Shown: positions 9,307 to 23,207 of the stretch, piece after piece
How positions within the stretch are numbered: the first letter of the stretch is position 1
Layout: every line of letters begins with the position of its first letter
Assembly: GCF_011306175.1 (NCBI RefSeq)
Contig: NZ_CP049913.1
Coordinates: 1,426,001-1,490,000, forward strand
From: Vibrio sp. HDW18
GTDB lineage: Bacteria > Pseudomonadota > Gammaproteobacteria > Enterobacterales > Vibrionaceae
Length of the DNA stretch: 64,000 nt
Direction of reading: 5' to 3'
Notes under the pieces: model-generated
Told to the model about the DNA's origin: nothing
Database searches by the model: none
What the model saw: only the letters and a program-made list of their open reading frames with translations
Made by a program: the position numbers and the translations under genes

Positions 9307-11424
9307 TCAGTTTTTGCGCCGCCGTACTTTGAGCGTATGTGGCATGCTGCGGATCTTGCGCATAATGTCGGCTAAGTTGACCCGATCTTTGGTGGTCAGG
9401 AGTAGCGTCACCGTATACAAGCGACCATCGCGCTCTTCGGTGGAGATCCCGTGAATATTGGAACCGGTATTAGAGATCACGTTGGTGAGCTCTGCCAGTG
9501 CACCTTGACGATTGTGGATATCGACTTTCAGCTCAGTAATGAACTCTTGATCGTAATCTTTGGTCCATTCAACCGCCATGTACTTATCCGGCTCTTTTTG
9601 GTAGCCACGCACATTCGGACACGTTTCGCGGTGTACCACTAAACCTCGTCCCGGTGAAACATGGGCGATGATGTGATCATCTGGGATCGGGTGACAGCAA
9701 TTGGCAAAGGTGAGCAGAATGCCTTCGGCTCCGCGGATCGGTAGTTTGTGTTTATTGTTTGCTGGCTGGTTTGGTTCGCTTAGCTCATCGGCATTACCCA
9801 ATAACCGACGGGCAATCACAATGCTCATCAGTTCACCTAGGCCAATCGCCGCCAGCAGATCATCCATCGAGGCGATTTTTAGGTCGCTCAATACCTTGCT
9901 GATATTTTGTGTGGCAATTTCGCTGATTGGCTGCCCACCCAGTGCGTGATTGAGCAAGCGGCGGCCAAGGATAATTGAATCTTCGCGCCGCATGGTTTTC
10001 AACACTTGGCGAATTTTAGTGCGTGCGCGTGAAGTCACTACATAGTTAAGCCATGCTGCATTTGGGCGTGCGCCCGGTGCACTGATGATTTCCACCGTTT
10101 GGCCACTTTTCAGCGATTGGCTGAGCGGGTAAGGTGTACGATCGACACGTGCACCGACACAGGTATTACCGATGTCAGTATGGACCGCATAAGCAAAGTC
10201 CACCGCGGTCGCGCCGACCGGTAATTCAACGATGCGCCCTTTAGGTGTGAATACGTAAATCTCATCAGGGAACAGGTCTGATTTGACGTTTTCGATAAAT
10301 TCAAACGAGTTACCCGCACTTTGCTGCAATTCGAGCAAGCTTTGCATCCAGCGCTGTGCTTTGATTTGTGCCGTCGTGCCACCACGTTCGCTATTGGCTT
10401 TGTATGACCAATGGGCTGCCACCCCTTTATCGGCCATTTGATCCATATCTTCGGTACGGATCTGCACTTCGACAGGCACGCCGTGTGGGCCAACCATCGA
10501 GGTATGCAGCGATTGGTAGCCATTGGCTTTTGGGACGGCGATATAATCTTTCATGCGCGCCGGACGTGGTTTGTATAAGCTGTGGACTTGGCCCAATACC
10601 CGATAACAGGTATCTGCGCTATCCACCACGATCCGAAACGCATAGATATCCATAATGGTGTGAAAACGCTGCTCTTTGGTTTTCATCTTGTTATAGATTG
10701 AGAACAGGTTTTTCTCTCGCCCTACCACTCGGGCAGGTAAGCCGACTTCTTTGAGGCGACCTTCGATTTCACTGTGAATGCGCAGGATCATCTCTTTGCG
10801 ATTACCACGCGCCGCTTTGACTACTTCTCTGAGCACTCGATAACGGTTAGGGTAGAGCGCTTCAAAACCCAGCTCTTCGAGTTCGGTTTTGATGTTATGG
10901 ATCCCCAAACGATGGGCCAGCGGTGCGTAGATTTCTAAGGTTTCGCGGGCAATGCGGCGTTTTTTATCTGGGCGCAGCGCACCAAGGGTACGCATATTGT
11001 GAGTGCGGTCGGCCAGTTTGATCAGGATAACCCGAATATCCTGCACCATGGCCAGCACCATTTTGCGAAAGTTTTCCGCTTGCGCTTCTTTGCGGTCGCG
11101 AAATTTAAGTTTATCGAGTTTTGAGACGCCATCCACCAATTCGGCGACTGAGTTGCCAAACAGGGCATCGAGGTCTTGCTTGGTGACCTCACAATCTTCA
11201 ATCACATCATGCAGTAGCGCCGCTTGTAGCGTTTCTAAGTCGAGATGCATTTCGGCCAAGATCCGCGCTACCGCCACCGGATGGATGATGTAAGGTTCGC
11301 CGCTTGAGCGGGTTTGCCCTTCATGGGCATCTCTGGCTACCACATAAGATCGGCGCAGAGCCTCGATTTGAGGCTCTGTGAGGTATTCTTGGGCAACGTC
11401 TTTTAGACTATCGAATAGATACAA
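9307..11424 (-). CDS. spoT: SpoT, bifunctional (p)ppGpp synthetase/hydrolase
   Basis: SpoT makes and degrades the alarmone (p)ppGpp in response to carbon, fatty-acid and iron stress. The 705-residue protein has the N-terminal HD hydrolase domain with EPYIIHPVAVA and LLHDVIEDC (residues about 40-75) and KLADRTHNMRTL, so the hydrolase site looks intact. The synthetase domain includes YRVLGQVHSLYKPRP and KANGYQSLHTSM (about 280-310). TGS (IYVFTPKGRIVELP, about 390), the zinc-finger-like segment (TFANCCHPIPDD) and the C-terminal ACT domain (VDIHNRQGALAELTNVI) follow. rpoZ and gmk lie upstream on the same strand, the conserved gmk-rpoZ-spoT arrangement. Confidence 0.96.
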   Translation of the reverse strand: MYLFDSLKDVAQEYLTEPQIEALRRSYVVARDAHEGQTRSSGEPYIIHPVAVARILAEMHLDLETLQAALLHDVIEDCEVTKQDLDALFGNSVAELVDGVSKLDKLKFRDRKEAQAENFRKMVLAMVQDIRVILIKLADRTHNMRTLGALRPDKKRRIARETLEIYAPLAHRLGIHNIKTELEELGFEALYPNRYRVLREVVKAARGNRKEMILRIHSEIEGRLKEVGLPARVVGREKNLFSIYNKMKTKEQRFHTIMDIYAFRIVVDSADTCYRVLGQVHSLYKPRPARMKDYIAVPKANGYQSLHTSMVGPHGVPVEVQIRTEDMDQMADKGVAAHWSYKANSERGGTTAQIKAQRWMQSLLELQQSAGNSFEFIENVKSDLFPDEIYVFTPKGRIVELPVGATAVDFAYAVHTDIGNTCVGARVDRTPYPLSQSLKSGQTVEIISAPGARPNAAWLNYVVTSRARTKIRQVLKTMRREDSIILGRRLLNHALGGQPISEIATQNISKVLSDLKIASMDDLLAAIGLGELMSIVIARRLLGNADELSEPNQPANNKHKLPIRGAEGILLTFANCCHPIPDDHIIAHVSPGRGLVVHRETCPNVRGYQKEPDKYMAVEWTKDYDQEFITELKVDIHNRQGALAELTNVISNTGSNIHGISTEERDGRLYTVTLLLTTKDRVNLADIMRKIRSMPHTLKVRRRKN

Positions 11425-11455
11425 ATTTCAGGCCCAGCGGGTTAAGTCGCGATAA

Positions 11456-11728
11456 TTAACGGTTGTGCATGATGCTGCTAACTGCAGCCAGCTCAGCCGC
11501 TTCTTGCTCTTGCTGCTCTTGACGCTCACGCGCATCGAGCAATTCTTTCGTGATCAGCCCTTCTTCGATTTCGCGCAGTGCGATAACCGTTGGCTTATCG
11601 TTCTCTTCCGGCACCAATGCATCTTTACCGCCAGATTGCATTTGACGAGCGCGGCGAGCCGCAACCAGAACTAAGTCGAAACGGTTGCCAATTTTTTCAA
11701 CAGCGTCTTGAACTGTTACGCGTGCCAT
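11456..11728 (-). CDS. rpoZ: RNA polymerase omega subunit
   Basis: The 90-residue protein is full length for omega, which helps assemble and stabilise beta-prime and forms part of a ppGpp site on RNA polymerase. The N terminus [20 protein letters not shown] and the middle segment [12 protein letters not shown] are diagnostic. The C terminus is glutamine and glutamate rich. It starts 107 bases after gmk ends and stops 31 bases before spoT, so the three genes probably share transcripts. The physical link with spoT fits its role in the stringent response. Confidence 0.96.
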   Translation of the reverse strand: MARVTVQDAVEKIGNRFDLVLVAARRARQMQSGGKDALVPEENDKPTVIALREIEEGLITKELLDARERQEQQEQEAAELAAVSSIMHNR

Positions 11729-11835
11729 GAGAACTCCAAAATTTAGTTAACGGATATAGTGAATGACGAGAAAGTATACAGCCTAACCGGTTGAGATTCT
11801 AGCAACGGGCAGGGCTGGGAACCTAAGTTGGCGGT

Positions 11836-12501
<666 letters not shown>

Positions 12502-12695
12502 TCAGCAACCAGTTAAAGATAGCACCAGCTGTTATCCGAATTGGATGATTTTTCAGCCAGAAAAATGGAGGCGAAGAGTAGCACGATGTGCGGGATCTTC
12601 TCAAGCATTGGCCGCATTTGCGACTTAAACTTTGTTAAGCTATCTAATTAAGGAGGCGTGAAGAAGTGGCGGGATTTTTGTGCAAAAAATACCCT

Positions 12696-12723
12696 TGCAC
12701 CGAATAACGTTTGAGATATAATC
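12696..12723 (+). promoter_or_regulatory. Probable sigma-70 promoter of yhhQ
   Basis: TTGCAC (12696-12701) and TATAAT (12718-12723) are separated by 16 bases. A start near 12730 would give a leader of about 100 bases that contains the riboswitch-like fold. This gap (12460-12828) otherwise holds no gene. Confidence 0.6.
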
Positions 12724-12786
12724 GCCGCCCTTGTGAGCTGGCCTCAGGTCAATCACGTAAAATTTGAGTCGGAAGCGTGCTTCCAA

Positions 12787-12822
12787 TTTGGGTTCCCTCG
12801 CCCCCAAACCAAACTAAAAAGG
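12787..12822 (+). promoter_or_regulatory. preQ1-I-like riboswitch before yhhQ
   Basis: TTTGGG (12787-12792) pairs with CCCAAA (12803-12808) around a ten-base loop (12793-12802) that is C-rich and ends in C, as preQ1-I loops do. An A-rich tail with AAACTAAAAAGG follows (12811-12822), whose last bases are the ribosome binding site six bases before the yhhQ ATG. This is the compact preQ1 class I layout: one hairpin plus an A-rich tail that folds back into the loop and hides the Shine-Dalgarno when preQ1 binds. The downstream gene imports queuosine precursors, which is the expected target. Not every consensus base is met, so the class call is moderate. Confidence 0.6.
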
Positions 12823-12828
12823 TATAGT

Positions 12829-13503
12829 ATGAATCACTTTACCCCTGCGCAATTGCGCAAAGCCCTTGGCTATCTTGTTCTATTTCACATCGTGATCATT
12901 GCTTCTAGCAATTATCTGGTGCAAATCCCGTTTACCATTTTCGGTTTCCACACTACGTGGGGCGCGTTTACTTTTCCATTTATCTTTTTAGCCACCGATT
13001 TAACGGTGCGAATTTTTGGTGCCGGATTAGCGCGTAGGATCATTTTTTGGGTGATGCTGCCTGCGTTGAGCGTCTCTTATTTACTGTCAGTGGTGTTCTT
13101 TGAAGGTCAATATCAAGGCTTTGCCCCACTCAGTGAGTTTAATCTGTTTGTGGCGCGTATCGCGATGGCCAGCTTTATGGCTTACCTGCTTGGACAGATC
13201 ATGGATGTGCAGGTGTTTAACCGCCTACGGCAAATGCCGCAGTGGTGGATTGCGCCGACCTGTTCCACTCTGCTTGGTAATGCGCTTGATACCTTGGCTT
13301 TCTTCGCGATTGCTTTTTACCAAAGCAGCGACCCGTTTATGGCGGAGCATTGGATGGAGATTGCCTTGGTTGATTACAGCTTCAAATTGATCATTAGTTT
13401 AGGTTTATTTGTGCCTATTTATGGCGTGCTGCTGAACTACCTGATCAAAAAGCTGACCATGATCAATCAGCACTTTACCGCAGCAAGTGTCAAAGCCGCA
13501 TAA
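12829..13503 (+). CDS. yhhQ: Queuosine precursor transporter YhhQ (VUT family)
   Basis: This 224-residue inner-membrane protein of the vitamin uptake transporter (VUT/ECF-S-like, DUF165) family imports queuosine precursors such as preQ0 and preQ1. About six hydrophobic segments are visible. The motif HTTWGAFTFPFIFLATDLTV near residue 43 and GNALDTLAFFAIAFY near 150 are family hallmarks. I placed the start at the ATG 12829, because it follows AAGG by six bases and gives the family N terminus (MNHFTPAQLRKAL); the reading frame is open further upstream, but that part overlaps the leader. The riboswitch-like element in the leader supports the assignment. A terminator follows. Confidence 0.9.
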   Translation: MNHFTPAQLRKALGYLVLFHIVIIASSNYLVQIPFTIFGFHTTWGAFTFPFIFLATDLTVRIFGAGLARRIIFWVMLPALSVSYLLSVVFFEGQYQGFAPLSEFNLFVARIAMASFMAYLLGQIMDVQVFNRLRQMPQWWIAPTCSTLLGNALDTLAFFAIAFYQSSDPFMAEHWMEIALVDYSFKLIISLGLFVPIYGVLLNYLIKKLTMINQHFTAASVKAA

Positions 13504-13556
13504 TTCAGCCTCTTAGCGCTAAGGCTTAAACATAAGCGGCAGAGCGAGGAAAAGAT

Positions 13557-13590
13557 TAAACCCGGGAGAATTCAATCTCTCGGGTTTTTA
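13557..13590 (+). terminator. Rho-independent terminator of yhhQ
   Basis: A stem formed by AACCCGGGAGA and TCTCTCGGGTT (one mismatch) is followed by TTTTTA near 13586. It closes the yhhQ unit. Confidence 0.8.
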
Positions 13591-13630
13591 TGCTGGTTGA
13601 ATCTTAGTGGAACCCGTTTATTCACCTTAT

Positions 13631-13724
13631 GAATATCCCCTTCACCCCAATCACATAGTTTGCCTATGCTCATGGGGGCTCACTCACTTGCCGCCTACCT
13701 GCTACTCCAAGTTGTTTGGGTATA
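13631..13724. repeat. ERIC-type repeat with internal deletion
   Basis: The right half matches the copy at 6762 almost base for base. The left arm is reduced: TATCCCCTT runs directly into CACCCCAATCACATAG, so about 36 bases including the GCGGTGTTGG block are missing. It lies in the 410-base gap between yhhQ and nhaP2. The rest of that gap holds only the yhhQ terminator and the nhaP2 promoter region. Confidence 0.8.
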
Positions 13725-13913
13725 AAAAGCTCGCGCGAAAGTGATTTGTTTGCATAAACTTTTCTTAGCCTGTCATCAATTAGTGCACAATGGTGGCACA
13801 AGATACGGGATGAAATCAGACCTGCGGCCGGCTAATTTTGGTCAGGGCAGCATGAGTTGAGCCATATAATAAGTACAACCCAGTAATGGGTTAATAGTTG
13901 ACTGGGAGGAAGA

Positions 13914-15662
13914 GTGGACGCGGTTACGATTAACAGTTTTTTCATGATAGGTGCCTTACTAATCGGTATCAGCGTACTACTCAGCCCTGTGTCATCAAAA
14001 TTGGGGATCCCGATTTTATTGGTGTTTTTGGCGGTGGGTATGTTGGCCGGCGAAGATGGCATCGGCCAAATCGGTTTTGATAATTATCCGGTCGCTTATC
14101 TGGTCAGTAACCTCGCTTTGGCAATCATCTTACTTGATGGTGGCATGCGCACTCGGGTGGCCAGTTTTCGGGTCGCGTTTTGGCCTTCGGTCTCACTGGC
14201 AACCTTAGGTGTGGCGATCACCACCTTGCTGACTGGGTTGCTTGCGATGTGGTTATTTGATCTGAGCTTACTGCAAGGTGTGTTAGTCGGCGCGATTGTC
14301 GGATCGACCGATGCGGCCGCGGTATTTTCACTGCTTAAAGGCCGCAGCCTCAATCAGCGGGTTGGTGCAACCTTGGAAATTGAGTCCGGAACCAACGATC
14401 CGATGGCGGTATTTTTGACCGTGACTCTAATCGCGGTGCTTGGCAGCAGCGAAGCCAACTTAAGTGCTGGTTTTTTATTGCTTAATTTCCTACAGCAATT
14501 TGGAGTCGGTGCGCTACTTGGTTTGGCTGGCGGTTGGATTTTGTGGTGGCTGATCAACCGTAATCAGTTGCCAGAAGGTTTGTACTCAATTCTGGCGGTG
14601 AGTGGTGGCTTAATGATTTTTGCCCTGTCTAATGCGCTGGGCGGCAGTGGTATCCTCTCGATCTATCTTGCGGGGTTGCTGCTAGGGAATCGGCCAACCC
14701 GTAGTCGCCACTCCATCCTCAACGTGCTTGATGGCATGACTTGGCTGGCGCAAATTGGCATGTTTTTGGTGCTGGGGCTACTGGTTACACCGTCAGAACT
14801 GCTGGAGATTGCGCTGCCTGGTTTAGCGTTAGCGGTTGGGATGATCGTGTTGGCGCGTCCGATTGCGGTGTGGATTGGTTTGGCACCGTTTAAAAGTTTT
14901 ACCGCGCGTGAAAAATGGTTTGTGTCTTGGGTCGGATTACGTGGCGCGGTGCCGATCATCTTAGCGGTATTTCCGATGATGGCGGGGCTGCCTAATGCTC
15001 AGCTCTATTTTAACCTCGCTTTCTTCGTGGTGATGGTCTCTTTAGTGGTGCAAGGTGGCACGCTAACCAAAGCGATGGCGTTAGCCAAAGTCGAGCTGCC
15101 TCCTAAGCCTGAGCCGATTTCACGCACTGGGGTAGAAATCTATCCGACCAGCGAATGGGAGCTGTTTATCTATCAACTGAAAGCGGATAAATGGTGTATT
15201 GGTGAGCCACTGCGTAATCTGTTTATGCCGCAAGGGACGCGGATTGCCGCGGTGTTTCGCGATAATCAGCTGCTGCACCCCTCCGGTAGTACCGAGTTGT
15301 GTGAAGGCGATACGCTGTGTGTGATGGCGCAAGAGCGTGATTTGGAAGCGTTGAGCCAGCTGTTCAGTGAGGCGCCGGAAAAAGCTTCGCTGGCGCGCTT
15401 TTTTGGTGACTTTTTCCTGGATATTGAAGCAAAGTTGCAAGATGTGGCACTGCTGTATGGCTTAGATTTAGGTGAGTTAACCGCCGATGCGCAACTGAGC
15501 GATCTGGTGCTGGAGCATTTAGGCGAAACGCCAGTATTGGGCGATCACTTCGAGTGGCATGGTCTGCAATGGGTGGTCGCGGATGTGGTTGATTGGAAGG
15601 TGACTAAGGTTGGTCTACGTTTACCGGCCGAGCAGCAGTTGATTGAAAACGCAGAGCAATAG
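13914..15662 (+). CDS. nhaP2: NhaP2-type K+/H+ antiporter (CvrA)
   Basis: This 582-residue inner-membrane antiporter of the CPA1 family exchanges K+ (and Na+) for protons; the V. cholerae protein protects against K+ at acid pH. About twelve or thirteen membrane segments cover residues 5-395. The ion-binding region includes [14 protein letters not shown] (about 123-136) and [10 protein letters not shown] (about 157-166), with the conserved aspartates. The C-terminal half of the cytoplasmic tail carries a TrkA-C-like regulatory domain (about 405-490). The start is a GTG at 13914 after GGGAGGAAGA. It is monocistronic, convergent with dsbD. Confidence 0.93.
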   Translation: MDAVTINSFFMIGALLIGISVLLSPVSSKLGIPILLVFLAVGMLAGEDGIGQIGFDNYPVAYLVSNLALAIILLDGGMRTRVASFRVAFWPSVSLATLGVAITTLLTGLLAMWLFDLSLLQGVLVGAIVGSTDAAAVFSLLKGRSLNQRVGATLEIESGTNDPMAVFLTVTLIAVLGSSEANLSAGFLLLNFLQQFGVGALLGLAGGWILWWLINRNQLPEGLYSILAVSGGLMIFALSNALGGSGILSIYLAGLLLGNRPTRSRHSILNVLDGMTWLAQIGMFLVLGLLVTPSELLEIALPGLALAVGMIVLARPIAVWIGLAPFKSFTAREKWFVSWVGLRGAVPIILAVFPMMAGLPNAQLYFNLAFFVVMVSLVVQGGTLTKAMALAKVELPPKPEPISRTGVEIYPTSEWELFIYQLKADKWCIGEPLRNLFMPQGTRIAAVFRDNQLLHPSGSTELCEGDTLCVMAQERDLEALSQLFSEAPEKASLARFFGDFFLDIEAKLQDVALLYGLDLGELTADAQLSDLVLEHLGETPVLGDHFEWHGLQWVVADVVDWKVTKVGLRLPAEQQLIENAEQ

Positions 15663-15717
15663 CAAAATAGGTTCAACGACTGAGCGAATCATCGCTTCGC
15701 TCAGTCGCAGGTTTCGA

Positions 15718-17538
15718 TTATCGGTTAACTGGCGAGATTAACCCGTGCTGAGTGAGGTGGTTGATAAAAGGCTCCGCCGCCAAAAAGCCGGTAATGCGCG
15801 CATTTGGCATCGGTTCTCCTCGTTGATTCCAGAACTCAATGGTTGGCAATCCGAGCACGTTTAATGCGCTCAGCAGTTCAATATCGGCCGGCTGATTTTG
15901 GGTCACATCCGCTTGCAGTAAGACAAAATCATCCAGTTGACGTGAAACGGAGGCGGCGTGGAACGTGTATTTTTCAAACTCTTTGCAGGCGACGCACCAA
16001 TCGGCATAGAAATCGAGCATCACTGGCTTACCCTGAGCTTTAGCACTGGCTAAAGCGGTTTCTAGCTGGTGTAGATTGGCGATCCGCTGAAACTGAATGG
16101 TGTTCACCGCTTGAGTCGGTTGTGCTGGCATCCACCAGCGATGTAACACCGGCTGCGCCGCCAGCACTAGCCCTAAAATTGCCACGATTCCTATTAGGCT
16201 CTGCTTCCAACTGCCCAATGCTAGGCTGTTTTTAACATGATATAACCAGCCAAATGTGGCAACGCCAAGCGCAGACCAGAGTAGGCTAGCCCACCACTCC
16301 GGCAAAATCCGCTCTAGCAGCAAGAGTGGTGCCGCGAGCAGCACGAAACCGAATAAGGTTTTCACACGCCCCATCCAATCGCCCGATTTAGGCAGCAGTT
16401 GCTGGCCAAATACCGCAACCAAAATCAGCGGAATACCCATGCCAATCGCGAGAGCGTAGAGGGTTACCGCTCCAGTCAACCAATCACTACTTTGTGCCAC
16501 ATATAACAGCGCTCCAGAGAGTGGCGCGGTGGTACAGGGCGAGCAGACTAAACCAGAAATTGCCCCCATGCTGAACACGCCGAGCAGACGGCCGCCTTGC
16601 TGAGCATTACTCAGCGCATTGAGTCGTGTTTGTAGCGCGCTGGGCAGTTGTAAGTGGTACCAACCAAACATTGATGCCGCTAATGCCACAAACAGTAAGC
16701 TGAGCCCGATCAGCACATAAGGATGCTGCAGTGCGGCTTGGAATTGCAGCCCCGCCGAAGCCACCACTAACCCGAGTAAGGTGTAAGTGAGTGCCATCCC
16801 TTGCACGTAAACCACACTTAATAGCAATGCGCGACGTTGAGTGAGTCGTGTGCCTCCAAGCACAATGCTGGTCAAAATCGGGTACATCGGCAGCACGCAA
16901 GGGGTAAAGGCCAGGCCGATGCCGAAGGCTAAAAACAGCAGTGGTGTCCACCAATTTTTTGCGAGCTGAGTGGCCAGCGAATCTTGGGCAGAGGTGGCTG
17001 TGTTATCGGTTTGTGGTGGTGCTGCTTGCGTTGAGGTGTTGGTATTGGGCTCGATAATGCGGGTCGACTCTGTCTTAAATGGCGTAATGTCGATCACTCG
17101 TGTTTCTGGTGGATAACAGAAACCTGCTTGAGCACAACCTTGATACTGGATGATCACTTTGGCTCCACTTTGATAAGCGGCCAACGGCAGCGGCACAGAT
17201 AACGGCGTGGTGTAGATCTGCACATCACCAAAAAATTCATCATGGTAAGGTTCACCTTCAGTCAGTGAGTACTCACCAAGCTGAATATTTTCACCATGAA
17301 TAGTGATCCGATCTTGATACAGGTAGTAGCCCGCTTTGATCTGCCAATCAATAAAGAGGGTCGAACCTTGCTGGACAGTATTTAACGGAAAGGCCTCATC
17401 GACCGCGACGAAACGGTTGGGGCTCGCCGTAAAACCGGCAGTATTGTTGGCGGCATTATTGCTAAACAGTGCCCAAGCCGGCTGAGTGAGTAGGGCAAAT
17501 AGCAGCGAAAAACAGAGTAACAGTGTGCGCATGGGCAA
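15718..17538 (-). CDS. dsbD: DsbD, transmembrane thiol:disulfide interchange protein
   Basis: DsbD carries electrons from cytoplasmic thioredoxin across the inner membrane to periplasmic DsbC, DsbG and cytochrome c maturation. The 606 residues show a signal peptide (cleavage near residue 23), the periplasmic alpha domain with its redox pair in [12 protein letters not shown], eight membrane segments with cysteines in [12 protein letters not shown] and [11 protein letters not shown], and the periplasmic thioredoxin-like gamma domain with WCVACKEFE near residue 515. All three cysteine pairs are present. The nearby cutA found in E. coli is not seen. The gene sits between the convergent nhaP2 and the upstream, co-oriented pulA. 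Confidence 0.95.
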   Translation of the reverse strand: MPMRTLLLCFSLLFALLTQPAWALFSNNAANNTAGFTASPNRFVAVDEAFPLNTVQQGSTLFIDWQIKAGYYLYQDRITIHGENIQLGEYSLTEGEPYHDEFFGDVQIYTTPLSVPLPLAAYQSGAKVIIQYQGCAQAGFCYPPETRVIDITPFKTESTRIIEPNTNTSTQAAPPQTDNTATSAQDSLATQLAKNWWTPLLFLAFGIGLAFTPCVLPMYPILTSIVLGGTRLTQRRALLLSVVYVQGMALTYTLLGLVVASAGLQFQAALQHPYVLIGLSLLFVALAASMFGWYHLQLPSALQTRLNALSNAQQGGRLLGVFSMGAISGLVCSPCTTAPLSGALLYVAQSSDWLTGAVTLYALAIGMGIPLILVAVFGQQLLPKSGDWMGRVKTLFGFVLLAAPLLLLERILPEWWASLLWSALGVATFGWLYHVKNSLALGSWKQSLIGIVAILGLVLAAQPVLHRWWMPAQPTQAVNTIQFQRIANLHQLETALASAKAQGKPVMLDFYADWCVACKEFEKYTFHAASVSRQLDDFVLLQADVTQNQPADIELLSALNVLGLPTIEFWNQRGEPMPNARITGFLAAEPFINHLTQHGLISPVNR

Positions 17539-17620
17539 AATCGTGATTAATCATTGGCAACGGATAGTAACTTAATCAGACCGTAGGTTGTGTCAATAAG
17601 TTTCCATATCTTGAATGCGA

Positions 17621-17647
17621 ACAAGGGAAGTCGGTGACTTCCCTTGT
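17621..17647 (-). terminator. Strong stem-loop after pulA
   Basis: A perfect 12-base stem (17621-17632 with 17636-17647) with a three-base loop lies between the pulA stop and dsbD. No T-run follows on the minus strand, so it may terminate weakly or protect the pulA transcript end. Confidence 0.5.
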
Positions 17648-17679
17648 GGTTTAGCGGTGTATTTTTACGTTTTGATCCA

Positions 17680-21255
<3,576 letters not shown>

Positions 21256-21605
21256 GTTTTGGGCTCCTTAGAATTATAAGTAGGGTTGTGCAACACAACA
21301 AAAAGGGTAAGGAAAGCTCAGGGATACCGATTGTGAGGGGGGTCAATAAAGATTTTTTAGAGGAGTAAAAAAGCATGGTAGGGGTAATGGGTCACGGATG
21401 GTGGAATGAGAGCAAGTGAAGCAGAGCACGGATTGTAGGCTGAAATATAGATAATTTGAGCAAAAGTGTAGGCAGGCTCGCTAGTTAACCATTGTCGATA
21501 CTGTATATCAGCAATCAATAGTGTGAACCGGCTTATATTTATCCATTAAATGATTTTTTATGTGAATAAAGCTTAAGCAGTATGTGACGAAATGGGCTGG
21601 TTAAT
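21256..21605. other. Intergenic region upstream of pulA
   Basis: This stretch must hold the pulA promoter and its sugar control. It contains G-rich patches (near 21335 and 21370) that could be parts of regulator sites, but none matches a MalT consensus clearly. No ORF or repeat is evident. The dcuA terminator lies at its right end. Confidence 0.45.
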
Positions 21606-21628
21606 CAAAAAAGGGAGCCGTAGCTCCC
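21606..21628 (-). terminator. Rho-independent terminator of dcuA
   Basis: GGGAGC (21613-21618) and GCTCCC (21623-21628) pair around CGTA. The A-run at 21607-21612 becomes a T-run on the minus strand. Confidence 0.85.
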
Positions 21629-21658
21629 ATGATTTTGCACTTAACCTATCAGTAGAGG

Positions 21659-22966
21659 TTAGATAAATAGGCTACCAAAGGCAAAGCCAAACGCCACGGC
21701 GCTGGCAATGGTGACCACACCTGGGATGAAGAATGGGTGGTTAAACACATATTTACCAATGCGCGTTGAGCCTGTGTCATCCATTTCTACCGCAGCCAAT
21801 AGCGTTGGGTAAGTAGGCAGTACGAACAGCGCACTCACCGCCGCAAAAGAAGCGACTGCAGTCAGTGGCGCAACACCGATCGCCAGAGCGGCTGGCATCA
21901 ATGCCACTGTGGTTGCACCTTGTGAGTACAACAGCATTGAAGCAAAGAACAGCACCATAGCCAGCATCCATGGGTAGTCAGCCAGTAGAGTGCCTGCCAC
22001 TTCCTTGATGCCATCAACGTGTGCGTTAACAAAGGTTGAACCCAACCAAGCCACACCGAGTACACAGACACAAGCGGTCATGCCCGAGCGGAAAGTCGCA
22101 GCTGCTGGAATTTTTGCGGCATCAATTTTTGTAAACAGCACAATACCGGCCGCGGCGGCTAGCATGAAGGTCATGATCGCTTCGTTACGGCCCAGTGCTG
22201 GGTTTTCGATTAAGCCAATCGAGTTTGAAATCGCCGCCGCGTAGCACACCACCAGAATGATCGCGGTGATGAAGATGTAAGTGGCGGTTTTGGCTGTTGG
22301 CAAAATTTCACGCTGTTGAGTACCGGCAAGCTTGATCAGACCTTGGGTCAGACGTTCTTGATAGATAGGATCTTCTTTCAGCTCGCTACCCATAAAGTTA
22401 GACACGAATGCACCGACCATACAGGCAGCAAAAGTGGTTGGGATACAGATGGCCAGCAGGGTTAAATAATCAACACCAAATGGCACCAGCATGGCCGCAA
22501 ACGCAACCACTGCGGCTGAGATCGGTGAAGCAGTAATGGCAATTTGTGAAGCCACCACCGCAATTGACAATGGGCGAGAAGGACGCACCCCTTGACCTTT
22601 GGCGACTTCAGCAATCACCGGCAAGGTAGAAAATGCAGTGTGACCAGTACCTGCCATCAGGGTCATCAGGAAGGTCACAATCGGGGCATAGAAAGTGATT
22701 CTTTCCGGATGTTTGCGCAGGAAGTTTTCTGCCAGTTGAACCAGCCAATCCATACCGCCGGCCACTTGCATGGCGGCGATCGCCGTGATCACTGACATGA
22801 TGATCAGGATCACGTCGACAGGAATAAAGGCTTGTTTAGTTGGAACACCTAGGATTAATGACAAGGCGATCACACCGGCACCACCGGCAAAACCAATGCC
22901 GATACCGCCAATCCGTGCGCCCAGGAAAATGAAGAGGAGAACAACGAGTAGTTCGACCCAGATCAT
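21659..22966 (-). CDS. dcuA: Anaerobic C4-dicarboxylate transporter DcuA
   Basis: This 435-residue inner-membrane antiporter exchanges aspartate, fumarate, malate and succinate. The N terminus ELLVVLLFIFLGARIGGIGI, AAMQVAGGMDWLV near residue 70 and IAITASPISAAVV near 140 are Dcu-family blocks, and the sequence resembles DcuA more than DcuB. I chose the ATG at 22966, which has GAGG nine bases upstream; the open frame to 23026 adds unlikely residues. It lies downstream of aspA on the same strand, the classic aspA-dcuA pair. Together they take up aspartate, deaminate it to fumarate for respiration, and export succinate. An ERIC-like repeat and the aspA terminator lie between the two genes. Confidence 0.92.
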   Translation of the reverse strand: MIWVELLVVLLFIFLGARIGGIGIGFAGGAGVIALSLILGVPTKQAFIPVDVILIIMSVITAIAAMQVAGGMDWLVQLAENFLRKHPERITFYAPIVTFLMTLMAGTGHTAFSTLPVIAEVAKGQGVRPSRPLSIAVVASQIAITASPISAAVVAFAAMLVPFGVDYLTLLAICIPTTFAACMVGAFVSNFMGSELKEDPIYQERLTQGLIKLAGTQQREILPTAKTATYIFITAIILVVCYAAAISNSIGLIENPALGRNEAIMTFMLAAAAGIVLFTKIDAAKIPAAATFRSGMTACVCVLGVAWLGSTFVNAHVDGIKEVAGTLLADYPWMLAMVLFFASMLLYSQGATTVALMPAALAIGVAPLTAVASFAAVSALFVLPTYPTLLAAVEMDDTGSTRIGKYVFNHPFFIPGVVTIASAVAFGFAFGSLFI

Positions 22967-23052
22967 AATGATTACCTCATGTAAAGATGAAAAAATTAGC
23001 TCAACACTCACACTACGAGCGTTCAAATAATCTTTTCATCATGTTAACCATC

Positions 23053-23155
23053 CACTGAAGTTGCCGCGGTGTTAGCGGCTTTGGCTGACCCATGTCATAT
23101 TTATATGATGGGCCTCACTCACTTGCCGTTAACCTGCAACCTTAGTCGTTGGTAT
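23053..23155. repeat. Diverged ERIC-like repeat between aspA and dcuA
   Basis: TGAAGTTGCCGCGGTGTTAG, GGCTGACCCATG, a central ATATTTATAT, GGGCCTCACTCACTTGCCG and AACCTGCAACC follow the ERIC block order, with more substitutions than the other copies. The element separates two genes expected to work together and may affect dcuA expression. Confidence 0.65.
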
Positions 23156-23171
23156 TGGTGGAGTGACATGT

Positions 23172-23197
23172 GAAAAAGCCCCCAAATAAGGGGGCTT
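23172..23197 (-). terminator. Rho-independent terminator of aspA
   Basis: AGCCCCC (23177-23183) and GGGGGCT (23190-23196) pair, and the A-run at 23173-23177 gives T residues on the minus strand. Read-through would be needed for aspA-dcuA cotranscription. Confidence 0.82.
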
Positions 23198-23207
23198 AAC
23201 ACGGCGA

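Noticed and set aside
21256..21605. Possible MalT boxes upstream of pulA
   Set aside because: G-rich patches are present, but none fits the MalT box well enough in sequence and spacing.
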